Part shown: piece by piece, positions 7,477-15,457 of the stretch
How the letters are laid out: each line of letters opens with the position of its first letter
Position numbering within the stretch: the first letter of the stretch is position 1
NCBI RefSeq assembly: GCF_032144095.1
Contig: NZ_JAVSNJ010000002.1
Span: 361,621-425,620 of the forward strand
Source: Sphaerochaeta sp032144095
GTDB lineage: Bacteria; Spirochaetota; Spirochaetia; Sphaerochaetales; Sphaerochaetaceae
DNA: 64,000 nucleotides
Direction: 5' to 3'
Made by a program: the position numbers and the translations under genes
Notes under the pieces: model-generated
Told to the model about the DNA's origin: nothing
Databases searched by the model: none
Seen by the model: only the letters and a program-made list of their open reading frames with translations

Positions 7477-8691
7477 TCAGCTCTTCCTGCCTTCCAGTAT
7501 TGATGCTGCCAGGGTATCGGCCATGGCGGTGATCTCTGCCAAGTCATCCTCCTTGAGGCTCGACCTGATGTCCATCGAAGCCAAGACCTCTCCCCCCTTC
7601 ACAGAGGAGAGGGTCTCCTCCATGGATTTCTTGGCAGCACTTGCCCAGGTGTGGTTGCCTATGATGGCAAACTTCCTGTTTTTCAGTCCAAGGGCCACCA
7701 GGTCATCGAGCAGGTTGGCCATGCCCGAGTAGAGGTGCATGTTGTATGTGGGGGAAGCAACCACCAGGTGGCTGTTCTTCCACACCTCCGAGACAATGTA
7801 GGAGAGATGGGTCCTGGATACATCGAACATCCGTATATCGTGGATGCCCCGTTCGGAAAGCAGCTTGGCCAGGTATTGCACTGCTGACTCGGTGTTGCCG
7901 TACATCGAGGCGTAGGCTATCACCAGGCCTTGCCTCTCGGGTGTGTAGGTGGACCACCTCTCGTATTTCTCCAGGATATAGGGGATATCCTTTCTCCAGA
8001 TGGGTCCATGCAAGGGACAGATCATGGAGATGGAGGAGAGGGGGAGTTTGGAAAAGGCAGCCTGTACCTGGGCGCCGAACTTGCCGATGATGTTGGCATA
8101 GTAACGGCGCGTCTCATCGAGGAAATACCGATCAAAATCCAGCTCGTCAGCAAAGATGTTCCCCCCCAAGGCCCCAAAGGTGCCGAAGGCATCAGCAGAA
8201 AACAATATCTGCTCTGTTTTCTCATAGGTCAGCATAACCTCAGGCCAATGGACCATAGGGGCAAAGAAAAACTGCAGCTTGTGGTTCCCTATGTCAAGGA
8301 TATCGCATTCATTGACCAGATACTGGTTTTTCTCGATGTCCAGGGTGTAGAACTGCCTGAAGAACTGGAAGGTTTTCTTGTTGCCGACAAGAAGGACCTC
8401 TGGATACCGCCTGACCAGTTCCTCAATGTTGGCACAGTGGTCGGGCTCCATATGGTTTATCACCAGGTAGTCCAGCTTTCGTCCACCAAGTGCATGGGTC
8501 ACATTCTCAAGATACTGCTGGCTTACCGACGAATCGACGGTGTCAAGCAGTGCTGTCTTGGTATCGAGAAACAGGTAGGAGTTGAAGGAGACACCCTGTG
8601 GTATGGGAAATAGGTTCTCAAACCGCTCGAGGCGCCGGTCACTTGATCCAACCCAGTAGAGTTGCTCTGTTATTGATTGAATGGTATGCAA
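7477..8691 (-). CDS. flavodiiron protein (FprA-type A-type flavoprotein), TTG start
   Basis: A 404-residue cytoplasmic enzyme that reduces O2 to water (or NO to N2O) with electrons from rubredoxin or an equivalent; a defence against oxygen in anaerobes. Residues 1-245 form the metallo-beta-lactamase-like diiron domain with the H-x-E-x-D-H ligands in NHMEPDH (H80, E82, D84, H85), plus H in PMVHWPE, D in FSADAFG and H in PLHGPIW. Residues about 255-400 form the flavodoxin domain with the FMN phosphate loop YASMYGNTE. The only start near a ribosome-binding site is TTG at 8691, with AGGAGG eight bases upstream; no ATG fits. No rubredoxin gene is adjacent. Convergent with the TAXI operon. Confidence 0.93.
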   Translation of the reverse strand: MHTIQSITEQLYWVGSSDRRLERFENLFPIPQGVSFNSYLFLDTKTALLDTVDSSVSQQYLENVTHALGGRKLDYLVINHMEPDHCANIEELVRRYPEVLLVGNKKTFQFFRQFYTLDIEKNQYLVNECDILDIGNHKLQFFFAPMVHWPEVMLTYEKTEQILFSADAFGTFGALGGNIFADELDFDRYFLDETRRYYANIIGKFGAQVQAAFSKLPLSSISMICPLHGPIWRKDIPYILEKYERWSTYTPERQGLVIAYASMYGNTESAVQYLAKLLSERGIHDIRMFDVSRTHLSYIVSEVWKNSHLVVASPTYNMHLYSGMANLLDDLVALGLKNRKFAIIGNHTWASAAKKSMEETLSSVKGGEVLASMDIRSSLKEDDLAEITAMADTLAASILEGRKS

Positions 8692-8777
8692 AATGGTTCC
8701 CTCCTTGCTAAATCTTAGTACTTCACTTTACTATCTACAGTATAGCGAACATCTCAGAACATGGAAAGGGTTGTGCA

Positions 8778-9860
8778 CTACTCTATTTTGTTGCTGAGAG
8801 GCCGTACCTCCCTGTTGAGAAATGCAATGAAGGCCTCGGCTTCGGTGAACACCCCGTTATGGCCAGAGTTCTCAAGCCATACCATCTGTTTGAGAGGAGC
8901 CTCCACCTTGAGGAACCAACGCTCGCTGATGGATGCAACACAACTCATATCATAGCGAGCATTGATGAGGAACAGGGGGCAGTCGAGGCTTTTCACTTCT
9001 GCTTCCATATCAAGGAACGCAAGTTGTGGATAGACGAGTTTTACACCTCTCAACAACCCTCTTGCCAGGTTGATCCTTGAGCCAAGGGAGTGCTCAGAGG
9101 CAAGAAACATCTTTGTTGAACTGAAAGAGCCGTCTGAGGGGGCTGCTGGGCTGTAATGGTAGAGTCTTTTCAGCACCTGGTAGTAGGAATCCCCATCAGG
9201 AACCACAGAGCCATCCTTCAACTGCTTCGTATAGGGAGGGGGCCCCAGTTTCTCCATCCTACCTACTGTTTTCAAATCACCTTCTCGCCTTGCACCGTCA
9301 AGTATCATTTGCCACCCAATACCATCATTCTCAATTGAATTGACATGCTGAGCCGCTGCAATGTATGCGTAGAAGAGATCGGGCCTTCTCTGTGCTGCAA
9401 GTAGCCCGATCACAGAGCCCCATGAGTGCCCAACTAGATAGATCTTCTCTTGCCCAAACTCCCTTGCCAGCATCTCAGAGAGAGCGATAACATCAAGAAC
9501 ATATTGCTCTACTGTTAAGGATGCCGTATTTGCATGGAAACTCCCAGCAGTCCCCCGCTGGTCCCAACAGACGATGGTGAAACTTTTGTGCAAAGGGCCA
9601 AGGTATGTGCGGACCCAGGAGAGTTCCGAACCTCCTGGACCTCCGTCAAGCCAAAGAATGACAGGATTATCCTCATCCACTCCCGCGGCGTAAATCCATT
9701 GTTTGCACCCGTTTAGTTCAAGCTTCCTGCGCATGTCCACTTCCAATGCGAGAGGCTTTCCATCGAAATCCTTGATGGGTGAGGTATGTGTGCACGAGAC
9801 AAATAGGAATGCAAATGAAATACAGAGGGAAACAATCAGACGATAGATACCATTGTGCAT
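8778..9860 (-). CDS. alpha/beta hydrolase lipoprotein (peptidase S33-like)
   Basis: A 360-residue secreted hydrolase. Residues 1-23 form a lipoprotein signal ending in the lipobox FVSC, so the protein is probably anchored to a membrane in the periplasm. The fold motifs are those of proline iminopeptidase relatives: an oxyanion segment LDGGPGGS near residue 70 and the nucleophile elbow GHSWGS near residue 145; the late H in SGHNG and D in ARYD complete a triad. Substrate is unknown. The gene has a good Shine-Dalgarno (AAGGAG, six bases from ATG). It lies 94 bp downstream of the LuxR-type regulator on the same strand, with two CTACGA repeats in that gap, which suggests control by that regulator. 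Confidence 0.85.
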   Translation of the reverse strand: MHNGIYRLIVSLCISFAFLFVSCTHTSPIKDFDGKPLALEVDMRRKLELNGCKQWIYAAGVDEDNPVILWLDGGPGGSELSWVRTYLGPLHKSFTIVCWDQRGTAGSFHANTASLTVEQYVLDVIALSEMLAREFGQEKIYLVGHSWGSVIGLLAAQRRPDLFYAYIAAAQHVNSIENDGIGWQMILDGARREGDLKTVGRMEKLGPPPYTKQLKDGSVVPDGDSYYQVLKRLYHYSPAAPSDGSFSSTKMFLASEHSLGSRINLARGLLRGVKLVYPQLAFLDMEAEVKSLDCPLFLINARYDMSCVASISERWFLKVEAPLKQMVWLENSGHNGVFTEAEAFIAFLNREVRPLSNKIE

Positions 9861-9923
9861 GTGAAACTCCTTACGATGAGGAGAGTGTGACAGGGAATAT
9901 CGTCAGGCCCAATCGGAAACCTA

Positions 9924-9951
9924 TCGTAGTTTGCTCAGTATCTTTTCGTAG
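9924..9951. promoter_or_regulatory. direct repeat of CTACGA upstream of the hydrolase gene
   Basis: On the minus strand, CTACGA occurs twice (9946-9951 and 9924-9929) exactly 22 bp apart, two turns of the helix. A further TACGA is at 9872-9876 beside the ribosome-binding site. The same element recurs on the other side of the regulator gene. It is a likely binding site for the LuxR-type protein (inference). Confidence 0.45.
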
Positions 9952-9954
9952 AAT

Positions 9955-10869
9955 TCAGTCATGCAGCAGATTCAGCAGTTCTATCCTGCTTGATGCCCCG
10001 ACTTTTTGGAAAAGGTTGTAGATGTGGGTCCGTACCGTCGCCTCCGAGATTCCGAGGCAAGAGGCTATCTCCTTGTTGGTCTTTCCTTGGGCGATGAGGT
10101 TTGCCATCTCTACCTCACGTTTGGTGAGGGAGAATCGCTTTCCCTGGTTCTCTGTATAGATGCCAAAGGAATCCTGGGAAGAGGGAGATTTTTTCAGGGC
10201 CTTGAGGGAAGCCAACACAATCACCACATTGCACCCCAAATAGAAAAGGTACTCCAAGGAGAGTGGGTGGAAACTCTTGGTACCAGTGAGCATAATCAGG
10301 TATTCCACCAAGCTCAAGGGGACAAAGCTGAGGGTACACCACCCTATGCCATATACCAACAACCTGTATGAGGCATGGAAGTTTGCAAGTGGAGTTCTGA
10401 TGAGAGCAAGGCCCAGGCAGACCATGGTCCATGCAACAGAGAGGTAGATGGCTTGGCGCAACAACAACGGGGAAGAAAGGCCAAAGGGAATCTGCACAAG
10501 CATGGAAAGAAACATAAGCGCCATCGTCACCTCTGATCCGATTTTTGCAAAAACCTGTGGCTTGCTCTTTTTCAATTCCGGCACTCCAAGCAAAAATATG
10601 ATGCTGCCGTAGAGGGCTATGTTCAATAGTGAGGCCACCAGGGAGAACCCTAAGCCAAGGGATGAAGAAGGACCTACCAGGTCAAGGACCTGTTCAAGAT
10701 AGTAGTAGAGGGCAACAAGGCCAAGGTTTCCGACAAAGAGGGACTGAAGGATAAGCAACCTTCTGGAAAAGTTACCCACCACCCTCACCGACAAAACCAC
10801 AAGGCCAATGATGGCAGCAAACCCTGTTGAGAATATGAGTATGTAGGCTAGAAGGATGAAGTGTTTCAC
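9955..10869 (-). CDS. membrane-bound LuxR-type transcriptional regulator (seven-helix sensor)
   Basis: A 304-residue protein with two parts. Residues 1-225 contain seven hydrophobic segments, so the sensor part sits in the inner membrane. Residues about 243-300 are a classic LuxR/GerE helix-turn-helix: LTKREVEMANLIAQGKTNKEIA followed by LGISEATVRTHIYN-type residues. There is no receiver or PAS domain, so the signal is presumably sensed within or near the membrane. The start is GTG at 10869 with a poor ribosome-binding site, so the N-terminus is not certain. It is divergent from a small lipoprotein gene and upstream of the hydrolase gene; both flanks carry CTACGA-type elements. Family function is not known to me. 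Confidence 0.82.
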   Translation of the reverse strand: MKHFILLAYILIFSTGFAAIIGLVVLSVRVVGNFSRRLLILQSLFVGNLGLVALYYYLEQVLDLVGPSSSLGLGFSLVASLLNIALYGSIIFLLGVPELKKSKPQVFAKIGSEVTMALMFLSMLVQIPFGLSSPLLLRQAIYLSVAWTMVCLGLALIRTPLANFHASYRLLVYGIGWCTLSFVPLSLVEYLIMLTGTKSFHPLSLEYLFYLGCNVVIVLASLKALKKSPSSQDSFGIYTENQGKRFSLTKREVEMANLIAQGKTNKEIASCLGISEATVRTHIYNLFQKVGASSRIELLNLLHD

Positions 10870-10913
10870 TCGTTGATTTTATCATCCTCAAGCTCATGCA
10901 AGCAAGAATTCTT

Positions 10914-10963
10914 TCGTATTTTTATCCTCTACGAACTCTGTCGTATAGCTCCAACCCGTACGA
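10914..10963. promoter_or_regulatory. cluster of TCGTA/TACGA elements between the LuxR gene and a lipoprotein gene
   Basis: Four copies lie within 50 bp: TCGTA at 10914, TACGA at 10930, TCGTA at 10941 and TACGA at 10959. The first two form TTCGTA-N11-TACGAA and the middle two form TACGA-N6-TCGTA, both perfect inverted repeats. The arrangement in a divergent intergenic region is typical of a regulator-binding region. Confidence 0.5.
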
Positions 10964-11017
10964 TGCAATACGTTGGGCCTACACCATACACCAAGTACGG
11001 GAAGGAGAGAAAAATTG

Positions 11018-11515
11018 ATGAAGAACAGAGGAAGGGCCTATATAGTGGCTTTTGCATTTCTGACCATGATGTCATGTTCGCTGAACATCTGTGGCTACAG
11101 GCAAGGCTATGAGAGAGAACAACTCAACGATACCCAGTGGATAACTCAGGCAGGAGACAGCTATACCTTCAGCAGGAGGGAGGGAACTGTGTTGCCCAAC
11201 AGTGCAACGCTTCGCTTTTCCCGTTTCTTTGGCAAGGAGACCTTATGGACTGTCAAAGTACAACAGGCAGGCTCCTTGCATATTGGACTGTCGATCATCA
11301 GCCCCCAAGGGCCATTTGAGGTGGTGATGGTAGAGACGGAAACCAAGCGGCTCATACGCATTGCACAGCATCTGGGATCATCGGAAAACACCTACCATCT
11401 GGAAAAAGGGATCTATTGTATCAAAATCCTTGGCTATGATGCCTCAGGCACCGTGGCAATTAGCCTGAGGGCTCCTCATGGAATGGTCTGTGAAGTCAGC
11501 ACCATGAGATTCTGA
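11018..11515 (+). CDS. small secreted protein or lipoprotein of unknown function
   Basis: I do not recognise this 165-residue protein. Residues 1-20 form a signal sequence; C20 in TMMSC could be a lipidation site, though the lipobox is weak. The mature part looks beta-rich, with alternating hydrophobic residues (for example AGSLHIGLSIISPQGPFEVVMV) and few charged clusters. The ATG at 11018 follows GGAGAG about nine bases upstream; a longer reading to 10973 has no ribosome-binding site. It is divergent from the LuxR-type regulator and shares its CTACGA-type upstream elements, so it is probably a target of that regulator. A hairpin at 11537-11562 ends the unit. Confidence 0.7.
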   Translation: MKNRGRAYIVAFAFLTMMSCSLNICGYRQGYEREQLNDTQWITQAGDSYTFSRREGTVLPNSATLRFSRFFGKETLWTVKVQQAGSLHIGLSIISPQGPFEVVMVETETKRLIRIAQHLGSSENTYHLEKGIYCIKILGYDASGTVAISLRAPHGMVCEVSTMRF

Positions 11516-11536
11516 ATCAGGAAGGATGGAAAAAGG

Positions 11537-11562
11537 AAAGGAACCATGTTGTTGGTTCCTTT
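11537..11562. terminator. hairpin between convergent genes
   Basis: AAAGGAACC (11537-11545) pairs with GGTTCCTTT (11554-11562) around an 8-base loop. There is no long T tract on the plus strand; on the minus strand the stem is followed by a T-rich segment, so it could serve both convergent genes. Confidence 0.6.
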
Positions 11563-11594
11563 CACCTATCATAAGCTCCGTAGTGAGTCACATC

Positions 11595-12059
11595 CTACTC
11601 TTCATCAAGCAGCCAAATGGCAGAATGCCCTTTCTTGTCACCGCGGCAGGGAGGGAATCGCTTCCCTTCTTCCATTGTCGCTGTCCTATGGGGGTGTTTG
11701 CTGCAGTGGTACTGGCCAGGCTCCATGCATACCGCTCCTGTCTTGGTTGCGATGTCGGTAACAGGTTCCTTCTCTGTCTTATGGGTTTTTGTCTCTGCCT
11801 TAGGCTCTTCCTTTGTCTTGGCAAGGGGAGGGTTCTCGACCTTAGGAGGAGTTTGTTCCGCAACAGCAACCTTCTCCCCTGTTTTTCTCCATTGCAGGAA
11901 AATAAGGGCAGCAAAGAGTACGACAGTAGCGATGAGTGCAACTGTTTTTAGGCCTGCACTTCGTACCCCGATGAGGACAACGACGAAAACAACAACCATC
12001 GCTATGAGATAGGCAATGGTGTATTTCTGCAATTTCTCTTTCTCTTGACGCGTGTTCAT
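11595..12059 (-). CDS. membrane protein with a C-terminal YjzC-like cysteine/histidine domain
   Basis: A 154-residue protein. Two hydrophobic helices (about residues 14-35 and 40-58) anchor it in the membrane. A charged linker rich in K, E, P and T follows (about 62-103). The last 50 residues read T-G-x-V-C-x-x-x-G-x-Y-x-C-x-x-H and later KRFPPC then H-S-A-I-W, a pattern also seen in small YjzC-like or rubredoxin-like soluble domains; the cysteines and histidines could bind a metal. Function is unknown. The ATG at 12059 has AGGAG five bases upstream; the GTG at 12062 would be too close. It stands alone between the lipoprotein and MFS genes. Confidence 0.65.
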   Translation of the reverse strand: MNTRQEKEKLQKYTIAYLIAMVVVFVVVLIGVRSAGLKTVALIATVVLFAALIFLQWRKTGEKVAVAEQTPPKVENPPLAKTKEEPKAETKTHKTEKEPVTDIATKTGAVCMEPGQYHCSKHPHRTATMEEGKRFPPCRGDKKGHSAIWLLDEE

Positions 12060-12299
12060 CACTACTCCTTATTACAGATTACATTTTTGAAAAACCATAT
12101 AACCATGGGGAGGCGCTGGGTAGCCTCTCTTCGTCAAATGATACTCCATCCCCATCCATTCCACAATCATTTTGTTTTACAAGAACAATATGGATTCCCA
12201 CCACAGATGTAAAAAACAGCAGAAAGATTGCACAGGAGGTAACCATACTCCATACTTTTTTTGTCTAGAACAGGGAAAGACCTGCACAGAGCCCAAACA

Positions 12300-12329
12300 T
12301 TGGCTCACCCTGCAAAATTGGGGTATATT
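12300..12329 (+). promoter_or_regulatory. promoter of the second MFS gene
   Basis: TTGGCT (12300-12305), an 18-bp spacer and TATATT (12324-12329), placed about 20 bp before the GTG start and its AGGAAGGAG ribosome-binding site. Confidence 0.4.
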
Positions 12330-12348
12330 CTCAGGAAGGAGATTTCCT

Positions 12349-13572
12349 GTGGACAAGCAACAGATACAGAGACGCAACTATGCAGCCTTCCTGGTGCACG
12401 CCTTCTTCCTTGCCCTGACGATGAACTTTATCGACATCAACACCGTTGTCCCCAACATGCTCGCTGAAAGTGGGGCAACAGCCCTGCATATGGGCATTCT
12501 CTCCTCAATCATGATCGGCGGGGCAAGTTTCATGCAGCTGCTCTTTGCAGGGATCATCTTCCCCCTCAAAAGAAAGAAGCCAGCCTTGCTTGCCGGAATC
12601 TATCTGAGGGTCGCCGCCCTCATGGCCCTGGGCATCTTTGTACGGACACTCTCCGGTACTGGCCTTTGGAAGGTGTGGACCATCCTCGCCCTGATGACAC
12701 TCTTCTCCTTCAGCGGGGCCTTTGCCAACATCTCCTATACCGATATCTTGGGACGGACCATCGAAGCCACACGCAGAAAGAGGCTCTTGACCGTAAAGCA
12801 GCTTATTGCAAGCGTGGGTGTCATTGCCTCCGCCCTACTCGTAAAGGTCATCCTCTCCTCTCTCTCCTACCCACGAAACTACGCCACCCTCTTTTTGCTG
12901 GCAGGGGGCTTGCTCATGCTGGCCACCATTGGATTCTGGATGATCAGGGAGGAGGATGCCCCCATGGGGGAGCAGCTCTCCCTGAGTCAGAGGTTTGCTG
13001 CCTTTGGCAAGGTCATCAAGGAGGACAGGAACATGCGCCTCTACCTGCTGCTCATAAACACCAGTGGGGTGATACTCTCCACCATCCCCTTCCTCATCCT
13101 CTATGCCAGGACCAGATTCCCCATCGATGGCAGCCTTACCGGGACCTTCCTGCTGGTCCAGATGGCGGGATCCCTCCTTGCCAACACCCTTCTGACCTTC
13201 TTTTCACAAGGGCAAAGGTACAGGAGACTGCTCTACCTATTTGTGGCCTTGGCTTTCGCCACCCCCCTCATAGCCCTCCTTTCCTCAGCCTCACCACTCT
13301 CCTTCTCCCTGGTATTCCTGCTTACAGGAAGCACCTCGGCCCTCTACCAGATCGTCGCTCCAGGGGTGTTGCTGGAAATTTCTACCGATGAGAACCGGCC
13401 CCTCTATGCAGGCCTTGCTGGGGCCGGGTCGCTGATGAACATCCTCTACCCCATCCTGGCAGGATTTTTGGTACCGGTCCTGGGCTTTGGCATGGTATTC
13501 GCCCTCACCAGCATCTACATCCTTCTTGGCATCTATGCGGCCTTTGCGATACGGTGCGAAAGAATTAGCTAA
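12349..13572 (+). CDS. major facilitator superfamily transporter, GTG start
   Basis: A 407-residue inner-membrane carrier with about 12 hydrophobic helices and a basic central loop. It has the length and two-half layout of the major facilitator superfamily; the loop after helix 2 (PLKRKKPAL) resembles the positively charged inter-helix loop of the family. The substrate is unknown. The open frame runs 59 codons upstream to 12172, but that extension is hydrophilic with several cysteines and lacks a ribosome-binding site. GTG at 12349 is preceded by AGGAAGGAG eight bases upstream, which settles the start. It is not closely similar in motif to the MFS carrier at 1581. Confidence 0.8.
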   Translation: MDKQQIQRRNYAAFLVHAFFLALTMNFIDINTVVPNMLAESGATALHMGILSSIMIGGASFMQLLFAGIIFPLKRKKPALLAGIYLRVAALMALGIFVRTLSGTGLWKVWTILALMTLFSFSGAFANISYTDILGRTIEATRRKRLLTVKQLIASVGVIASALLVKVILSSLSYPRNYATLFLLAGGLLMLATIGFWMIREEDAPMGEQLSLSQRFAAFGKVIKEDRNMRLYLLLINTSGVILSTIPFLILYARTRFPIDGSLTGTFLLVQMAGSLLANTLLTFFSQGQRYRRLLYLFVALAFATPLIALLSSASPLSFSLVFLLTGSTSALYQIVAPGVLLEISTDENRPLYAGLAGAGSLMNILYPILAGFLVPVLGFGMVFALTSIYILLGIYAAFAIRCERIS

Positions 13573-13649
13573 TAGGAACAGGTCTTACTAGTTGACTATT
13601 TAAGTAGCTTCAAATATAGTTGATAGCAATACAACTATTTGGAGCATAC

Positions 13650-14495
13650 ATGAAACATCCTCTTCTTTCCATCCTCCTTGCCATGACCCTCGCAACCTCC
13701 CCTCTCTTTGCAGGACCTTCCTTCAGGCCCTTCGTCGAGACAGAACAGGGGACCATCGGCATTCTGAGCCACAACTACCAGAATGGAAACTCAAAGGGTG
13801 AGAACCCTACCTTTGACTTTGTCACACAGGGCGGGCAGGATACCCTCTCCCCATTCGGCAGATACTCTGTAGGGGCAACCATTGCAGATGTCCATAGAAT
13901 CTGGTTTACCTACCAGCCCTTGAACCTGGTAACGAACGTCGTGTTCCAGTCAGATGTGGAGATCGGGCCTACCAAATTCCTGGCTGGTTCCCCCATGGAA
14001 CTCACCTACAGCTTCCCCTTCTACCGGGCCACCTACACCTACGACCTGCTGAGCAAGTATGACAATGCATACCTGGGCATCGGCCTTGCAATGCAGATCC
14101 GTAATGTCTCCATCCGGTTCAACAAGCTTGACGGAACCCAGCTCTATGTTGCCCAGAATGTTGGCCTGGTACCCGCCCTCGCCCTCTACAGCGAGTACCG
14201 TTTCCCCTTTGGCCTAACCTTCAGTGCCGATATTGCAGGTTCGTACGCCAACTCCTCCTTCTTCAACGGGGCAACCTATGACTTCAGCGGCTCAATCCTC
14301 GATGCATCCCTGAGCATGGCCTACGACCTACCTGAAGGCTTTGCACTCTTTGGGACGCTGCGCTACTTTGGGGGAACCTCAGACGGCAAGAGCGGCAAAC
14401 CTGCAAAGACCTGGACCGAGAGTGCCGAGCGGTACTCCTCCAACAACATCGCAACCTTCACGGCATCAGCTGGGCTCTCCTGGACTGGAATGTAG
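13650..14495 (+). CDS. predicted outer-membrane beta-barrel protein
   Basis: A 281-residue secreted protein. Residues 1-20 form a signal peptide (LLSILLAMTLATSPLFAG). The rest has no hydrophobic helix but many amphipathic strands rich in aromatic residues, such as LVTNVVFQSDVEIG and FALFGTLRYFGG, and ends GLSWTGM. This is the composition of a small outer-membrane barrel. I do not recognise a family. Start chosen at the ATG at 13650, after TTTGGAG. It follows the MFS gene after a 77-bp gap with a possible promoter-like AT-rich segment. Function unknown. Confidence 0.65.
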   Translation: MKHPLLSILLAMTLATSPLFAGPSFRPFVETEQGTIGILSHNYQNGNSKGENPTFDFVTQGGQDTLSPFGRYSVGATIADVHRIWFTYQPLNLVTNVVFQSDVEIGPTKFLAGSPMELTYSFPFYRATYTYDLLSKYDNAYLGIGLAMQIRNVSIRFNKLDGTQLYVAQNVGLVPALALYSEYRFPFGLTFSADIAGSYANSSFFNGATYDFSGSILDASLSMAYDLPEGFALFGTLRYFGGTSDGKSGKPAKTWTESAERYSSNNIATFTASAGLSWTGM

Positions 14496-14626
14496 AAAAC
14501 CCTTCCCTTGTGAATAGTGCGTAGAGGTGTGGCCGATTTGTTTAGAGAACAAATCTGCCATACCTTGTTTCTGTAATCATAGAAGTTAGAGCTTTGTTTC
14601 TTTTGTCAGTGTGGTAGACTGGTCCC

Positions 14627-15442
14627 ATGAAACACATTCTGATGACCGGTGCTGCTGGGGGGCTCGGAAAGGCTGCCCTGGTTGAGCTTGCAGCAAGGGG
14701 CTATAGGATATTTGCCCTTGATATTGCCATTGAGAACCTTATGGGATGCTCCTCTGCTACCATTATCCCCATCCAGTGTGACATCACCGACGCTCACTCC
14801 CTTCTTTGTGCAAAGGAGAAGGTCCAGGGCCTGACTGACAGGCTCGATGCCATCATCAATGTGGCAGGTATCTTTGCCATGCACTCCCTTTCCGAGGTTG
14901 ACCCGACAGAGGTTGAACACCTCATTGCCGTCAACTGCATGGGCAGTGTGAGGGTCAACCAGACCTTCCTTGACCTGCTCGTCCCCGGCCAGGGGAGGAT
15001 CATCAACTGCAGCTCGGAGGTGGGGCGCTTTGCCGCCATCCCCTTCAACGGCCCCTATACCATCAGCAAGAAGGCCCTGGAGGCGTACAACGACACGCTA
15101 CGAAGGGAGCTTGGCTTTCTTGGGTACAGGATCATCAAGATCCAGGGCGGGTCATTCCGGACCGCGATGCATGCAAGGACAGAAGAGCAGTTTGCCCATT
15201 TCAAGGAGACAACCAAGCTCTATGGCCCTACCCTCAAGCTATTGGAGCCCATCCTGAAATGGGAACTTAGGCACGTCCACGACCCAAGACACTTCACCAA
15301 CGCCCTCATCAAGGCCTTGGAAGCAAAGCGACCTAAGAGTGCCTATCGGGTTAAGAACAGTCCCCTGCTGAAGCTTCTCACCATGTTTGGCCAGAGGTTT
15401 ACTGACCTAATCTTTCTGGTTCTGGGAAGGATGGCTAGATAG
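14627..15442 (+). CDS. short-chain dehydrogenase/reductase (SDR) family protein
   Basis: A 271-residue NAD(P)-dependent oxidoreductase. The Rossmann glycine motif TGAAGGLG is at residues 7-14, D31 after the second strand (FALDIAI) suggests NAD(H) preference, NVAG occurs near residue 78, and the catalytic SCSSEVG/YTISK pair (Y and K near 145-149) is intact. The C-terminal 60 residues contain two hydrophobic, basic helices (LLKLLTMFGQRFTDLIFLVL) that may tether it to the membrane, as in retinol- or sphingolipid-type SDRs. Substrate unknown. No clear Shine-Dalgarno precedes the ATG, which lies only two bases after a possible -10 (TAGACT). Confidence 0.85.
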   Translation: MKHILMTGAAGGLGKAALVELAARGYRIFALDIAIENLMGCSSATIIPIQCDITDAHSLLCAKEKVQGLTDRLDAIINVAGIFAMHSLSEVDPTEVEHLIAVNCMGSVRVNQTFLDLLVPGQGRIINCSSEVGRFAAIPFNGPYTISKKALEAYNDTLRRELGFLGYRIIKIQGGSFRTAMHARTEEQFAHFKETTKLYGPTLKLLEPILKWELRHVHDPRHFTNALIKALEAKRPKSAYRVKNSPLLKLLTMFGQRFTDLIFLVLGRMAR

Positions 15443-15457
15443 AGGAAAAATCCTCAT

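Noticed and set aside
12172..12348. N-terminal extension of the second MFS carrier
   Set aside because: The frame is open, but the extension is hydrophilic and cysteine-rich, and a well-placed AGGAAGGAG favours the GTG at 12349.
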